Positions 28,103-36,368 of a stretch of 64,000 nucleotides of DNA are shown here, piece by piece. Position 1 is the first letter of the stretch. Every line of letters starts with the position of its first letter. The translations under genes were made by a program, and so were the position numbers. The notes under the pieces were generated by a model. That model did no database searches, had not been told where the DNA came from, and worked only from the letters and a program-made list of their open reading frames with translations. The stretch is from Blastomonas sp. AAP53 (GTDB lineage: Bacteria; Pseudomonadota; Alphaproteobacteria; Sphingomonadales; Sphingomonadaceae): contig NZ_ANFZ01000007.1 in the NCBI RefSeq assembly GCF_000331245.1, forward strand, positions 38,544 through 102,543. The letters run 5' to 3'.

Positions 28103-28730
28103 GGATCGTGGTGATCACATCGGGGCCCAGCTTCTTACGGATGCGCGTAACAAACACCTCGATGGTATTGGAATCGCGGTCGAAATCCTGATCGTAGATA
28201 TGCTCGATCAGCTCGGTGCGGCTGATAACCTTGCCCTTGTGGTGCAGCAGGTACGACAGCAGCTTGTACTCCTGCGCGGTCAGCTTCACCGGCTCGCCGT
28301 TGAGCGACACCTTGCCCGAGCGCGTGTCGAGCCGGACATCGCCCGCGGTCAGTTCGCTCGAGGCATTGCCCGACGCGCGGCGAATGAGCGCGCGCAGCCG
28401 CGCGATCAGCTCTTCGGTCTGGAAGGGCTTGGCGAGATAATCGTCCGCCCCGGCATCGAGCCCTGCGACCTTGTCCGACCAGCTGTCGCGCGCGGTGAGC
28501 ACCAGCACCGGGAAGGTTCGCCCCTCCTTGCGCCACATGCCCAGCACGGTCAGTCCATCGATCTCGGGCAGGCCAAGGTCTAGGATCACCGCATCATAGT
28601 CTTCGGTCGAACCCATGAAATGGCCGTCCTCGCCATCGACCGACAGATCGACGGCATAGCCGGTGGCCTCGAGCGTGGACTTGAGCTGTTTGCCAAGGGT
28701 GGGTTCATCCTCGACGATCAGAATACGCAT
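28053..28730 (-). CDS. OmpR/PhoB family response regulator
   Basis: A 225-residue regulator starting at ATG 28730 (AGGAG upstream). The receiver domain has the acidic pocket ILIVEDEP, the phospho-acceptor Asp in VILDLGLPEIDGL (about D51), and the switch residues LTARDS and YLAKPF. The winged-helix output domain reads LTAQEYKLLSYLLHHKGKVISRTELIEHIYDQDFDRDSNTIEVFVTRIRKKLG (C-terminal half). It overlaps the kinase gene and lies 129 bp downstream of the PepSY gene. Confidence 0.95.
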   Translation of the reverse strand: MRILIVEDEPTLGKQLKSTLEATGYAVDLSVDGEDGHFMGSTEDYDAVILDLGLPEIDGLTVLGMWRKEGRTFPVLVLTARDSWSDKVAGLDAGADDYLAKPFQTEELIARLRALIRRASGNASSELTAGDVRLDTRSGKVSLNGEPVKLTAQEYKLLSYLLHHKGKVISRTELIEHIYDQDFDRDSNTIEVFVTRIRKKLGPDVITTIRGLGYSLEDPVERAGS

Positions 28731-28859
28731 GGGCAACTCCTGCGATACGGGTGCTGGGGCTTCAGAGCCAAACGCTGCGGAAGCCAGAAAGGACCCCATA
28801 TCGGGGAAAAGAGCGAGGGTTACAAGTTCGGGGGTTCGAGCGGGGCGGAACCGGCGATC

Positions 28860-29177
28860 TCAGCCCGCCTGGCGCAGGATCGCACCAGTGCGGGCATCGA
28901 CATCGACGAAGATAACCCTGCCACTGTCGAGGAACTTCAACCGGTAAACCTGTGATCCGGCGTCATATTCGGGGCCGAGATACTGCATGCCGCGCATCTT
29001 GGGGAGAATGCGCCCTTCGATCTCGCGCAACGACTTCACCTGGCCCGCCATGAACTGCTCGCGCGCTTCGCTCTGCTCGCCGCGGCGCTTGCCGTCGACC
29101 GCATCGGCCATCGGCGCGCTGGCGACCAACGTGGCGGCAAAAGCCATGGCAGACAGAATGGTGGAGAACGGTGTCAT
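28860..29177 (-). CDS. PepSY domain exported protein
   Basis: A 105-residue protein with a signal peptide (ILSAMAFAATLVASAPMADA). The remainder is a single PepSY-like domain, with YDAGSQVYRLKFLDSGRVIFVDVDARTGAIL showing the usual strand-turn-strand end. It is upstream of, and on the same strand as, the two-component pair. It may modulate the kinase in the periplasm or be its regulated target. GAGAGG precedes ATG 29177. Confidence 0.85.
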   Translation of the reverse strand: MTPFSTILSAMAFAATLVASAPMADAVDGKRRGEQSEAREQFMAGQVKSLREIEGRILPKMRGMQYLGPEYDAGSQVYRLKFLDSGRVIFVDVDARTGAILRQAG

Positions 29178-29293
29178 GGCCTCTCAATATCCCCCGATCA
29201 TTGAATAGCGGCTGAATACTCCGCTAACGCCTTTGTCAGCCTTTGGCCAGTGGTGCGCTGATCCAGCGTCTGGCCAAAGGCTGGGCGGAAGAC

Positions 29294-30022
29294 TCATCGC
29301 GTCATCTGATAGGTGACATTGACCGTCACGCTGGTCCCCACCTGGCCGCCTTCGACCGGAGGTGCCGCCGCTTCCAACCGCGCCGTGGTCATCTTCATGT
29401 CAGCCCCGCCAAAGGGCGATGCGTTGGACGTCGCCTCGGACACGGCAAGAACCTGAACGCCGGTAAAGCCGGTGCGGCGGGCGTAATCCATCGCCTGCGC
29501 CTCGGCGCGCTTCATTGCCTTGTCGCGCGCTTCGCGCTGGGCGGTGCTGTCATCGTCGATGCTGAAGCTGGGACCCGACAGGTTGTTGGCACCCTGCGAC
29601 ACGACGGAGTCGAGGATCGCACCCAGTTTGTCGATCTGACGCACCTTCACCGAGACGGTATTGCTGACCTGATAGCCGATGAAGCGCGGCTGGCGGCCAT
29701 CGGTGCCATAGTCATAATCCATGGTGAGGTTGATGCCCGATGTCTGGATATCCTCGCGCTTGATTCCCAGGCCGACGATCTGCTTGATCACCTTGTCCAT
29801 GTCGGCCGAGTTCTGGCGCAGCGCGGCAGACGCGGTCGGGGCCTTGCTGGTGACGCCGGTGCTGAACGTCGCCGTATCGGGCGCACCCAGCACGGTCTCG
29901 GTCACGCTCAGCTCGACCACCGGGTTGGCGGCGCTCGCGGTGATGTCCACTGCAGCCATCGCGGGGCTGGCGGCAGCAGCCAGGATGGCCAGCGGAAGAG
30001 CGCGCGCGAAGAGTGTCGTCAT
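29294..30022 (-). CDS. SIMPL domain (DUF541) periplasmic protein
   Basis: A 242-residue protein starting at ATG 30022 (GGAGACC upstream), with a signal peptide ending near PAMAAVD. The body matches the SIMPL/DUF541 fold: VTSKAPTASAALRQNSADMDKVIKQI, IQTSGINLTMDYDY and FSIDDDSTAQREARDKAMKRA. Members are secreted or periplasmic and are linked to stress and membrane integrity, but no enzymatic activity is assigned. It starts 116 bp after the aminotransferase stop on the same strand. Confidence 0.9.
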   Translation of the reverse strand: MTTLFARALPLAILAAAASPAMAAVDITASAANPVVELSVTETVLGAPDTATFSTGVTSKAPTASAALRQNSADMDKVIKQIVGLGIKREDIQTSGINLTMDYDYGTDGRQPRFIGYQVSNTVSVKVRQIDKLGAILDSVVSQGANNLSGPSFSIDDDSTAQREARDKAMKRAEAQAMDYARRTGFTGVQVLAVSEATSNASPFGGADMKMTTARLEAAAPPVEGGQVGTSVTVNVTYQMTR

Positions 30023-30138
30023 GGGAAGGTCTCCAAGTAGCTGAACTTCAGCGGTTTTCGACGTGTCCAATGCACGCTGCAACGTGTCGCGCCGCTGAAC
30101 GAAGCTGTCAAACCGGCGACAGCATTGTAAACACGCGT

Positions 30139-30990
30139 CTATGGGTGGGCGCATGCCTGGTCGATATAGGCCTTGCGCAGCGCCATCGTCTCCATGCCCG
30201 GACGGCCATCGCCGACGCTCAGCCCGTCAATCTCGACCACCGGCATCACGAACAGCGAGGCCGATGTGACGAATGCCTCTGCCGCACCCTGCGCTTCGGC
30301 AATGGTGAACGGGCGCTCCTCGACGGTGATACCGCTGGCGCGTGCGATGTCGATCAGGCTCAGCCGGGTAACCCCGGGCAATATGTGATGACCCAGATCG
30401 CGCGTGACCAGATGACCCTGCGGCGTGATGATGCAGGCGTTCTGCGAAGTCCCTTCGGTGATGACATCGCCCTCGACCAGCCAGACATCGTCGACACCCG
30501 CCGCCTTGGCCTCCATCTTCATCATGCTGGCATAGAGCAACTGCACCGTCTTGATATCGCGCCGCCCCCAGCGCCGGTCGGGCCGGGTAAGGATGCGCAT
30601 GCCGCGCTCGGCCATCGGATTGTCGACCAGCTTGCGCGCCTGCGTGAACGCGAACACCGTGGGCGGCGTGCCGGGTGCGGGGAACAGGAAATCGCGGTCT
30701 GCCGCGCCCCGGCTGACCTGCAGGTAGATTGTGCCTTCCTCGAGAGCGTTCGCCTCGATCAGTGTCGCCAGAATGCCCGGCCAGTCGGCGGCAGCGACAT
30801 CATAAGCAATGGTCATTCCCGCGAGCGATCGCTCGAGCCGCGCCATGTGCGCTGTTTCATCGATGATCCGCCCGCCCAGAACCGAAACGACCTCGTACAC
30901 CGCATCGGAGAACAGCAGCCCGCGATCGAAGATCGACACCTGGCCTGCATCCTCGGCCACATATTGTCCGTTGAGATACACTGTGCGCAC
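30139..30990 (-). CDS. Class IV (D-amino acid type) aminotransferase
   Basis: A 283-residue PLP enzyme with a probable GTG start at 30990 (AAGGG upstream); the frame extends to 31089, but the extra residues do not resemble the family. The PLP lysine is in RRDIKTVQLLYASM. VYLNGQYVAEDAGQVSIFDRGLLFSDAVYEV and EGTSQNACIIT match D-alanine/branched-chain aminotransferases of fold IV. D-amino acid aminotransferase (Dat) is the best call: D-alanine plus 2-oxoglutarate to pyruvate plus D-glutamate. It could feed D-Glu or D-Ala to peptidoglycan. Confidence 0.88.
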   Translation of the reverse strand: MRTVYLNGQYVAEDAGQVSIFDRGLLFSDAVYEVVSVLGGRIIDETAHMARLERSLAGMTIAYDVAAADWPGILATLIEANALEEGTIYLQVSRGAADRDFLFPAPGTPPTVFAFTQARKLVDNPMAERGMRILTRPDRRWGRRDIKTVQLLYASMMKMEAKAAGVDDVWLVEGDVITEGTSQNACIITPQGHLVTRDLGHHILPGVTRLSLIDIARASGITVEERPFTIAEAQGAAEAFVTSASLFVMPVVEIDGLSVGDGRPGMETMALRKAYIDQACAHP

Positions 30991-31113
30991 GGCCCGACCC
31001 TTTCCAACTGGTTTGTTCCGGTCTTGCGACGGGCGCAGGTAGCGGGTCAAGCCGGTTGTCGGCAGCGGTGCAGGGATTGCGCCGCGCACCGCCCGCGACT
31101 AAGTGCCAGCAGC

Positions 31114-32934
31114 ATGTCCACACCCCCTGTCCTGTCGTACGAAAATCTTGGCCTCAATCAGGGGACCAGCTGGCTGTTCCGCGATATCAATCTGCACGTG
31201 GGGCCTCGTGACCGGCTGGCGCTGATCGGGCGCAACGGCGCGGGCAAGACCACGATGCTGCGGTTGATCGCAGGTGACCTTGAGGCCGATCAGGGCACGC
31301 GCACCATCCAGCCGGGCGTTCGCTGCGTGATGCTGGCGCAGGATCCCGACTTCAAGGGCTTTGAGACACTGAACGACTGGGCACTGGCGGGCGATGACGC
31401 GCCGCCTGCGCACGAGGTCGCCGCGATCGCCGACCAGCTTGGTATCGACCTGTCGCGCGAGGCCGCCACCGCCAGCGGGGGTGAGCGCCGACGCGCCGCG
31501 ATCTGCCGTGCGCTCGCCAGCGAACCCGATGTGCTGCTGCTCGACGAGCCGACCAACCATCTCGACCTCGCCGCGATCGACTGGCTGGAAAGCTGGCTTG
31601 CCCGGTTCAACGGTGCCTTTGTCGTGATCAGCCATGACCGTACCTTTCTGGAACGGCTCACCAAGCAGACTTTGTGGCTTGACCGGGGCAACCTGCGCCG
31701 CCTGGAAATCGGCTTTGGCGGGTATGAAGCGTGGATGGAACAGGTCTATGCCGAGGAAGCCCGCGCCGCCGACAAGATGGACGCCAAGCTGAAGATCGAG
31801 GCGCATTGGCTGGAACGCGGAGTCACCGCGCGGCGCAAGCGCAACCAAGGCCGGCTTGCCAAATTGTGGGAGATGCGCGCGCAACGCGCCGCGATGATGG
31901 GGCCGCAGGGCACCGCCAAGCTGAAAGCGGTGAGTGACGACAGCAAGACCAAGTCGGTCATTGTCGCCGACCGCGTGTTCAAGACCTTTGGCGAAGGCGA
32001 GACCGCGCGCACGATCATCAAGGACTTCTCGCTACGCGTCCAGCGCGGTGACCGCATTGGCATCGTCGGTTCGAACGGGGCGGGCAAAACGACGCTGATC
32101 CGCCTGCTGACCGGCGAGCTCGAACCCGACAGCGGCAAGATCACGCTTGCCCAGACGCTCGACGGCGTGATCATCGACCAACAACGCAAATTGATGTCGC
32201 CCGAAAAGCGCGTGCGCGATGTGCTTGCCGAAGGCGGCGACTGGATTGACGTGCGCGGGGTGCGCAAGCACATCCATGGCTATCTCAAGGAGTTTCTGTT
32301 CGATCCAGGCCTGGTCGAGGCGCGGGTCGGAACGCTCTCGGGCGGCGAGCGGTCGCGGCTGTTGCTGGCGCGCGAGTTCGCCCGCGCCTCCAATCTGCTG
32401 GTGCTCGATGAACCGACCAACGATCTTGATCTCGAAACGCTCGATCTGCTGCAGGAGGTGATCTCCGACTATGACGGCACCGTCCTGATCGTCAGCCACG
32501 ACCGCGACTTTCTCGACCGCACCGTCACCGTGACGCTCGGGCTTGATGGATCGGGCGTGGTCGATGTGGTTGCGGGCGGCTATGCCGACTGGGAAGCCAA
32601 GCGCAAGCAGCGCACCGCCGACTGGGTCAAATCGAACCGCAGCAAGGCAGATGCCGCAGCCGCGGCCGCCGCGGCTATCCCCAAGCCGGTCTCGCAAAAG
32701 GTCAAGCTGAGCTACAAGGACCAGCGCGATTACGACACTTTGCCCGAACGCATCGAGGCGATCGAAGCGGCCATTGCGCGCGACGAGGCGGCCCTGTCCG
32801 ACCCTGATCTCTACACCCGCGATCCGACCAAATTCGCCGCGCTGACCAAGGCGATCGAAAAGGCCCGCGACGAAAAGGACGCCGCAGAAATGCGCTGGCT
32901 CGACCTCGCCGAGCAGGTCGAAGCGATGGGGTAA
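31114..32934 (+). CDS. uup: ABC-F family ATPase, Uup type
   Basis: A 606-residue soluble protein with two ABC domains: Walker A GRNGAGKTT and GSNGAGKTT, signatures SGGERRR and SGGERSR, and Walker B LLLDEPTNHLDL and LVLDEPTNDLDL. It has no membrane segments. The C-terminal ~80 residues are a charged helical hairpin (DTLPERIEAIEAAIARDEAAL), the DNA/ribosome-binding coiled coil of Uup. ABC-F proteins act on the ribosome or, for Uup, affect recombination intermediates and replication. ATG 31114 is chosen; the frame is open far upstream, but only by overlap with the divergent aminotransferase. Confidence 0.93.
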   Translation: MSTPPVLSYENLGLNQGTSWLFRDINLHVGPRDRLALIGRNGAGKTTMLRLIAGDLEADQGTRTIQPGVRCVMLAQDPDFKGFETLNDWALAGDDAPPAHEVAAIADQLGIDLSREAATASGGERRRAAICRALASEPDVLLLDEPTNHLDLAAIDWLESWLARFNGAFVVISHDRTFLERLTKQTLWLDRGNLRRLEIGFGGYEAWMEQVYAEEARAADKMDAKLKIEAHWLERGVTARRKRNQGRLAKLWEMRAQRAAMMGPQGTAKLKAVSDDSKTKSVIVADRVFKTFGEGETARTIIKDFSLRVQRGDRIGIVGSNGAGKTTLIRLLTGELEPDSGKITLAQTLDGVIIDQQRKLMSPEKRVRDVLAEGGDWIDVRGVRKHIHGYLKEFLFDPGLVEARVGTLSGGERSRLLLAREFARASNLLVLDEPTNDLDLETLDLLQEVISDYDGTVLIVSHDRDFLDRTVTVTLGLDGSGVVDVVAGGYADWEAKRKQRTADWVKSNRSKADAAAAAAAAIPKPVSQKVKLSYKDQRDYDTLPERIEAIEAAIARDEAALSDPDLYTRDPTKFAALTKAIEKARDEKDAAEMRWLDLAEQVEAMG

Positions 32935-32963
32935 CATCGCAGAGCGATATCTGCGAGCTACCC

Positions 32964-33069
32964 GGTCCCCGGCGCAGGCAGGGGCCCATCTTCCGGACAT
33001 GTCGAATGTCAAACGACCGGTGCATGTGAAGCACCAGCAGGAGTTGGGCCCCTGCCTGCGCAGGGGACC
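32964..33069. repeat. Inverted repeat pair (24/25 identical arms)
   Basis: The left arm at 32964-32988 and right arm at 33045-33069 are inverted copies of GGTCCCCNGCGCAGGCAGGGGCCCA with one mismatch. The loop contains smaller hairpins (GACATGTCGAATGTC and GGTGCATGTGAAGCACC). It resembles the short mobile palindromes scattered between sphingomonad genes, and sits at the convergent junction of uup and the DUF6456 gene. Confidence 0.8.
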
Positions 33070-33084
33070 AGAAGGCGGAAGTTC

Positions 33085-33112
33085 CCTTTCTCCCCCCGCT
33101 CGCGGGCGGGGA
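33085..33112. terminator. GC-rich hairpin downstream of the DUF6456 gene
   Basis: TTCTCCCCCCGCTCGCGGGCGGGGAGAA is a strong GC-rich stem-loop about 20 bp beyond the stop of the minus-strand DUF6456 gene. It lacks a long U-tract, so its role as a terminator is only likely, and it could belong to the adjacent repeat cluster. Confidence 0.4.
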
Positions 33113-33130
33113 GAACTCGGGATGCACCCC

Positions 33131-33655
33131 TCACCCCAAGCGATAGAAATCCGCCAGCCGATCGAGCGCCATCCGCAGCACCAGGCGGCCAGAGCGCACC
33201 GGCCAGCCGAGTGCCTTTTCCGCGACCGGCATCGCTTCGCCCGAACAGATGACACGCCACGCGATGTCGTTGAGATCGCGGCCCAGCGCGGTCATCGCGG
33301 CATCGAAGCGCTGACGTGCCGCCGTCTGACGTTCTGTCGGCTCGAGGTGACCGTCACTGCAACGCGAACCACTCGAGATCGGCGCTGCATCCCAGCGCAT
33401 GGTGATCGATGGCGCCAGGTTCGCCCGCTCCCAGTCGGCGCGCAGCTTTTCGCCCGCATCGAACTGGCGCTGGTCGATCAACCCGCGCGCGAACAGCCAG
33501 CCCAGCGGCGATTCGGCAAGGTTCACCGTCACCGACCGCGCCGGACGCTGCCCTGCGGTGACAAGCGCGCCGACGGTTTCTCCCTCCAGCACCTTTTCCG
33601 CCAGCAGCCTGCCTGCTGATGCCCGCACCGCTGCCCTGTTCTGCCTGTCACCCAT
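33131..33655 (-). CDS. DUF6456 domain protein
   Basis: A 174-residue protein matching the DUF6456 domain common in alphaproteobacteria. The core is SPLGWLFARGLIDQRQFDAGEKLRADWERANLAPSITMRWDA, followed by RQRFDAAMTALGRDLNDIAWRVIC (two helices) and an MPVAEKALGWPVRSGRLVLRMALDRLADFY end that looks like an HTH-type DNA-binding segment. No catalytic residues or signal peptide are seen. It is divergent from an XRE-type regulator gene. A regulatory role is inferred; the exact function is unknown. Confidence 0.8.
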   Translation of the reverse strand: MGDRQNRAAVRASAGRLLAEKVLEGETVGALVTAGQRPARSVTVNLAESPLGWLFARGLIDQRQFDAGEKLRADWERANLAPSITMRWDAAPISSGSRCSDGHLEPTERQTAARQRFDAAMTALGRDLNDIAWRVICSGEAMPVAEKALGWPVRSGRLVLRMALDRLADFYRLG

Positions 33656-33714
33656 ATATCATCCCATCTGGTTGCATTCTGCCAAAACAGGATTGCCATG
33701 ATGGTTGGAATGTA

Positions 33715-33730
33715 GGAAAGATATTTTTCC
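33715..33730. promoter_or_regulatory. Palindrome upstream of the XRE regulator gene
   Basis: GGAAAGATATTTTTCC is an AT-rich inverted repeat (GGAAA/TTTCC arms) 22 bp ahead of ATG 33753. Its position fits an operator for autoregulation by the XRE protein, or control of the divergent DUF6456 gene. No experimental or comparative evidence is available here. Confidence 0.4.
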
Positions 33731-33752
33731 ATATAGGTTAAGGTGACCCAGC

Positions 33753-34316
33753 ATGATCAACCGAATTCGCGATGTCCGCCGCGCGCGCAACATGACGCTG
33801 GACGATGTCGCGCGCCGCTGCGATCCACCCACCACCGCGCAGACGATCGGGCGGCTCGAAACCGGCACGCGCACACTGTCGCTGGGTTGGCTCAACCGGA
33901 TCGCCGCCGCGCTGGAGGTGGAGAGCAATGCCCTGGTCAGCACCGCTGCTGCTGCAGACCTTCCGGTGACCGCCCTGCTCGCCGCCGACGGTGCGCGCGC
34001 GCTGACCAAGGCGGAACGCGTGCTGCCCCCCGCTCCGCATGAGGCTCTCATCGCAATGCGCGTGGCCGCCAGCGTTGGCGAGTATCGCAGCGGCGACGTC
34101 GTGTGGCTGCGTCGGATCGACCAGACGGATCTGCCCAGTGCGCTCAACCGCGATGTGCTGGTGCCACGCCCCGCGGGGCGATTCGTGTTCGGGCGGCTGA
34201 TCGCGCGCGATGGCGGGCGGATGCAGATCTTGCCCCCCGGCGCGGGGACGCGGCAGCAGGTGGTCAGCGATCCCGCCTGGCTGGCAGTGGCAGAAACGTT
34301 AATCCGACCGCTGTAG
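33753..34316 (+). CDS. XRE family regulator with S24-like C-terminal region
   Basis: A 187-residue protein with an N-terminal helix-turn-helix (IRDVRRARNMTLDDVARRC ... TIGRLETGTRTLSLGWLNRIAAALEV). The C-terminal half (YRSGDVVWLRRID ... DVLVPRPAGRFVFGRLI) resembles the beta-rich peptidase S24/LexA fold, but no Ser-Lys dyad is evident. It may be a non-cleaving sensor-type repressor. Its stop is 12 bp before the glycosyltransferase start, so the two may be co-transcribed. Confidence 0.82.
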   Translation: MINRIRDVRRARNMTLDDVARRCDPPTTAQTIGRLETGTRTLSLGWLNRIAAALEVESNALVSTAAAADLPVTALLAADGARALTKAERVLPPAPHEALIAMRVAASVGEYRSGDVVWLRRIDQTDLPSALNRDVLVPRPAGRFVFGRLIARDGGRMQILPPGAGTRQQVVSDPAWLAVAETLIRPL

Positions 34317-34328
34317 ACAGGCGGCAAC

Positions 34329-35492
34329 ATGCGCATCCTGACCCTCGCCACGCTGTTCCCCAACGCCGCCCGTCCCAATTTCGGCATTTTCGTCGAGCGG
34401 CAGACGGCGGCGCTGGCCGCGCACGCAGATGTGGACATCACCGTCATCAGCCCGCAGGCGATACCCCCCTGGCCGCTGTCGAACCATGATCGTTATCGTG
34501 CGCTTTCCGCCCTTCCGTTGCGAGAAAGCTGGCGTGGGCTCGACGTCTACCGCCCGCGCTTTCTTCACCTGCCCGGCATCGGCCCGCACTGGCAGCCCGC
34601 CCTGATGGTCCGCGCGATCTGGCCCCTGGTGCAGCGGCTGCACGCGCAACGCCCGTTCGACCTTGTCGATGCAGAGTTTTTCTACCCCGATGGTCCGGCG
34701 GCGCGCGTTCTGGCGCAGCGGCTGGGCATTCCCTATTCGGTCAAGGCACGCGGTGCGGACATTCATTACTGGGGCACCTCACCCAGAACGCGCGGCATGG
34801 TGGTGCAAGCAGGGTGCGACGCGCACGGCCTGCTCGCCGTATCGGCAGCGATGAAGCTGGACATGGTGTCGCTGGGCATGCCGGCGGACACAATCGCCGT
34901 CCACTATACCGGCTGCGATCAGCAGCGTTTCGCGCCGCAGGACGGCAGCGCGCTGCGCGCCGAACTGGGCATTGCCGGGCCGATGCTGATCACTGTCGGC
35001 GCACTGATTGCGCGCAAGCGGCAGGACCTGGTGATTCAGACGCTCACCGCCCTGCCCGGCGTCACTTTGGTGCTGGCAGGTGCCGGTGAAGAGGAGCGGT
35101 GCTATCGCGAACTGGCCCATCGGCTGGGCGTGGCCGACCGCGTCGTCTTTGCCGGATCGTTGCCGCACGACGATCTGCCCCGCTGGCTGGCCGCTGCCGA
35201 CGCCATGGTGCTGCCGTCCAGCTCTGAAGGGCTGGCCAATGCCTGGGTGGAGTCACTGGCGTGCGGCACGCCGATCGTGATCAGCGACGCGGGCGGAGCA
35301 GGCGAATTGCTGAACGATCCGGTTGCCGGTCGCATTGCCGAGGCGCAGCCTGCGGCGCTGGCTCAGGCGATCGGTGAGGTGCTGGCGACCCAGGCTGTGC
35401 CCGCGCGGGTTCGCGCGACGGTCGCCAACTTCACCTGGGAACGCAATGCAGCCGAGCTGCACCGTCACTTTTCAACGATTCTGGGGCGGTAG
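34329..35492 (+). CDS. GT4 family glycosyltransferase
   Basis: A 387-residue GT-B-fold enzyme. The N-terminal MRILTLATLFPNAARPNFGIFVERQ is typical of GT4 enzymes that build exopolysaccharide or capsule. The donor-binding half carries ITVGALIARKRQDLVIQTL and the E-x7-E motif SSSEGLANAWVESLACGTPIV. No membrane segment is present; it would act at the cytoplasmic face. No other polysaccharide genes are nearby. Its 3' end overlaps the convergent PilZ gene by 21 bp. Confidence 0.9.
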   Translation: MRILTLATLFPNAARPNFGIFVERQTAALAAHADVDITVISPQAIPPWPLSNHDRYRALSALPLRESWRGLDVYRPRFLHLPGIGPHWQPALMVRAIWPLVQRLHAQRPFDLVDAEFFYPDGPAARVLAQRLGIPYSVKARGADIHYWGTSPRTRGMVVQAGCDAHGLLAVSAAMKLDMVSLGMPADTIAVHYTGCDQQRFAPQDGSALRAELGIAGPMLITVGALIARKRQDLVIQTLTALPGVTLVLAGAGEEERCYRELAHRLGVADRVVFAGSLPHDDLPRWLAAADAMVLPSSSEGLANAWVESLACGTPIVISDAGGAGELLNDPVAGRIAEAQPAALAQAIGEVLATQAVPARVRATVANFTWERNAAELHRHFSTILGR

Positions 35493-35843
35493 TGCGCGCT
35501 CGCGCAGCGTGCGGATGATGCGGTTGCAGATCGTGGGGCTGAGCGGCTGGGCGAAATGACAGCCGATGACCTTGCCTTCCACCCACACCACTTCGCCCAT
35601 GATCGGGTCAACACCCTCGATTTGCAGCGTGATCGGGGCGTTCATCCGCAGCAGAAAGTCGCTTTCGAACCGGCATCCCGTGATCGACAGGTTGGTCAGC
35701 GTGACCGAGCAGCGACGACGACCCTGGTCCACCATTTCGGCATCGATCTGGACATTGATGCGGATGGCATAGCGGCGTTCGGTCGCTGGCTGGTGCGCCG
35801 CCTGCCGTTTGTCCTGCAACCCTGCCATCGAGTGTCTCCGCAT
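35472..35843 (-). CDS. PilZ domain protein
   Basis: A 123-residue single-domain protein. The c-di-GMP-binding motifs are present: RRYAIR (RxxxR) and NLSITGCRF (D/NxSxxG). The remaining beta-barrel is LRMNAPITLQIEG and GEVVWVEGKVIGCHF. It is a probable cyclic-di-GMP effector. ATG 35843 or ATG 35828 could be used. It converges on the glycosyltransferase gene with a 21 bp overlap, which suggests that the two transcripts run into each other. Confidence 0.88.
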   Translation of the reverse strand: MRRHSMAGLQDKRQAAHQPATERRYAIRINVQIDAEMVDQGRRRCSVTLTNLSITGCRFESDFLLRMNAPITLQIEGVDPIMGEVVWVEGKVIGCHFAQPLSPTICNRIIRTLRERALPPQNR

Positions 35844-36017
35844 GAACCATGGTCTGCAATTCCGGGCAATTTGGACCCGTTGTCGTTGCAGGATGGCGAA
35901 TTGTAACGCGAAGAGCCTAACCGACCGTAAAGATGAGTTAAAAAACCCTCTCAGTCAGAAGTGTCAGCCAGCAAGTGCGCGGAGCGTCAGCCCCGGCGCG
36001 CCGCAGTCCAAACCATA

Positions 36018-36058
36018 AAAAACGCCCGGCAACCCCTTGGGGCGACCGGGCGTCTTTC
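36018..36058 (-). terminator. Rho-independent terminator of the Ala/Glu-rich lipoprotein gene
   Basis: On the minus strand, GACGCCCGG/CCGGGCGT(C) arms enclose GTCGCCCCAAGGGGTTG and are followed by a run of six Ts. It begins about 38 bp downstream of the lipoprotein stop, the classic position of an intrinsic terminator. Confidence 0.9.
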
Positions 36059-36095
36059 AAAACTTGGCCTTGTTCAGGCGAAGCTTGGTATCAGC

Positions 36096-36368
36096 TTACT
36101 TAGCTGCTTCAGCCGGAGCTGCTTCAGCGGCAGCAGCTTCTGCACCGGCTTCGGCGCCAGCTTCAGCACCGGCTTCCATGCCAGCTTCTGCACCAGCTTC
36201 CATGCCAGCTTCGGCGCCTTCAGCGGCCGGAGCTTCCATGGCTTCTTCAGCAGGAGCTTCAGTGGTTTCTTCGGCAGGAGCTTCAGCAGCTTCTTCGGGC
36301 GTGCAGGCTGCGAGAGCGAGGAGGCTAGCGGCGGCGAAAACCGGGCTCAGCTTAAGAATGGACTTCAT
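36096..36368 (-). CDS. Small Ala/Glu-rich repeat lipoprotein
   Basis: A 90-residue protein with a clear lipoprotein signal (FAAASLLALAAC, Cys about residue 22). The mature part consists almost only of Ala, Glu, Pro, Gly and a few Met/Thr, in short repeats (EAPAEE, GAEAGMEA, GAEAGAEA). It is acidic and probably disordered. AAGGGG precedes ATG 36368, and a strong terminator follows, so it is expressed as a single-gene unit. The repeats are also visible in the DNA. The function is unknown; it could be a surface-exposed or periplasmic spacer. Confidence 0.85.
   Translation of the reverse strand: MKSILKLSPVFAAASLLALAACTPEEAAEAPAEETTEAPAEEAMEAPAAEGAEAGMEAGAEAGMEAGAEAGAEAGAEAAAAEAAPAEAAK

Noticed and set aside
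36096..36368. Tandem-repeat region considered as a CRISPR-like array
   Set aside because: Repeats are short, imperfect, in frame with a lipoprotein gene and have no unique spacers.
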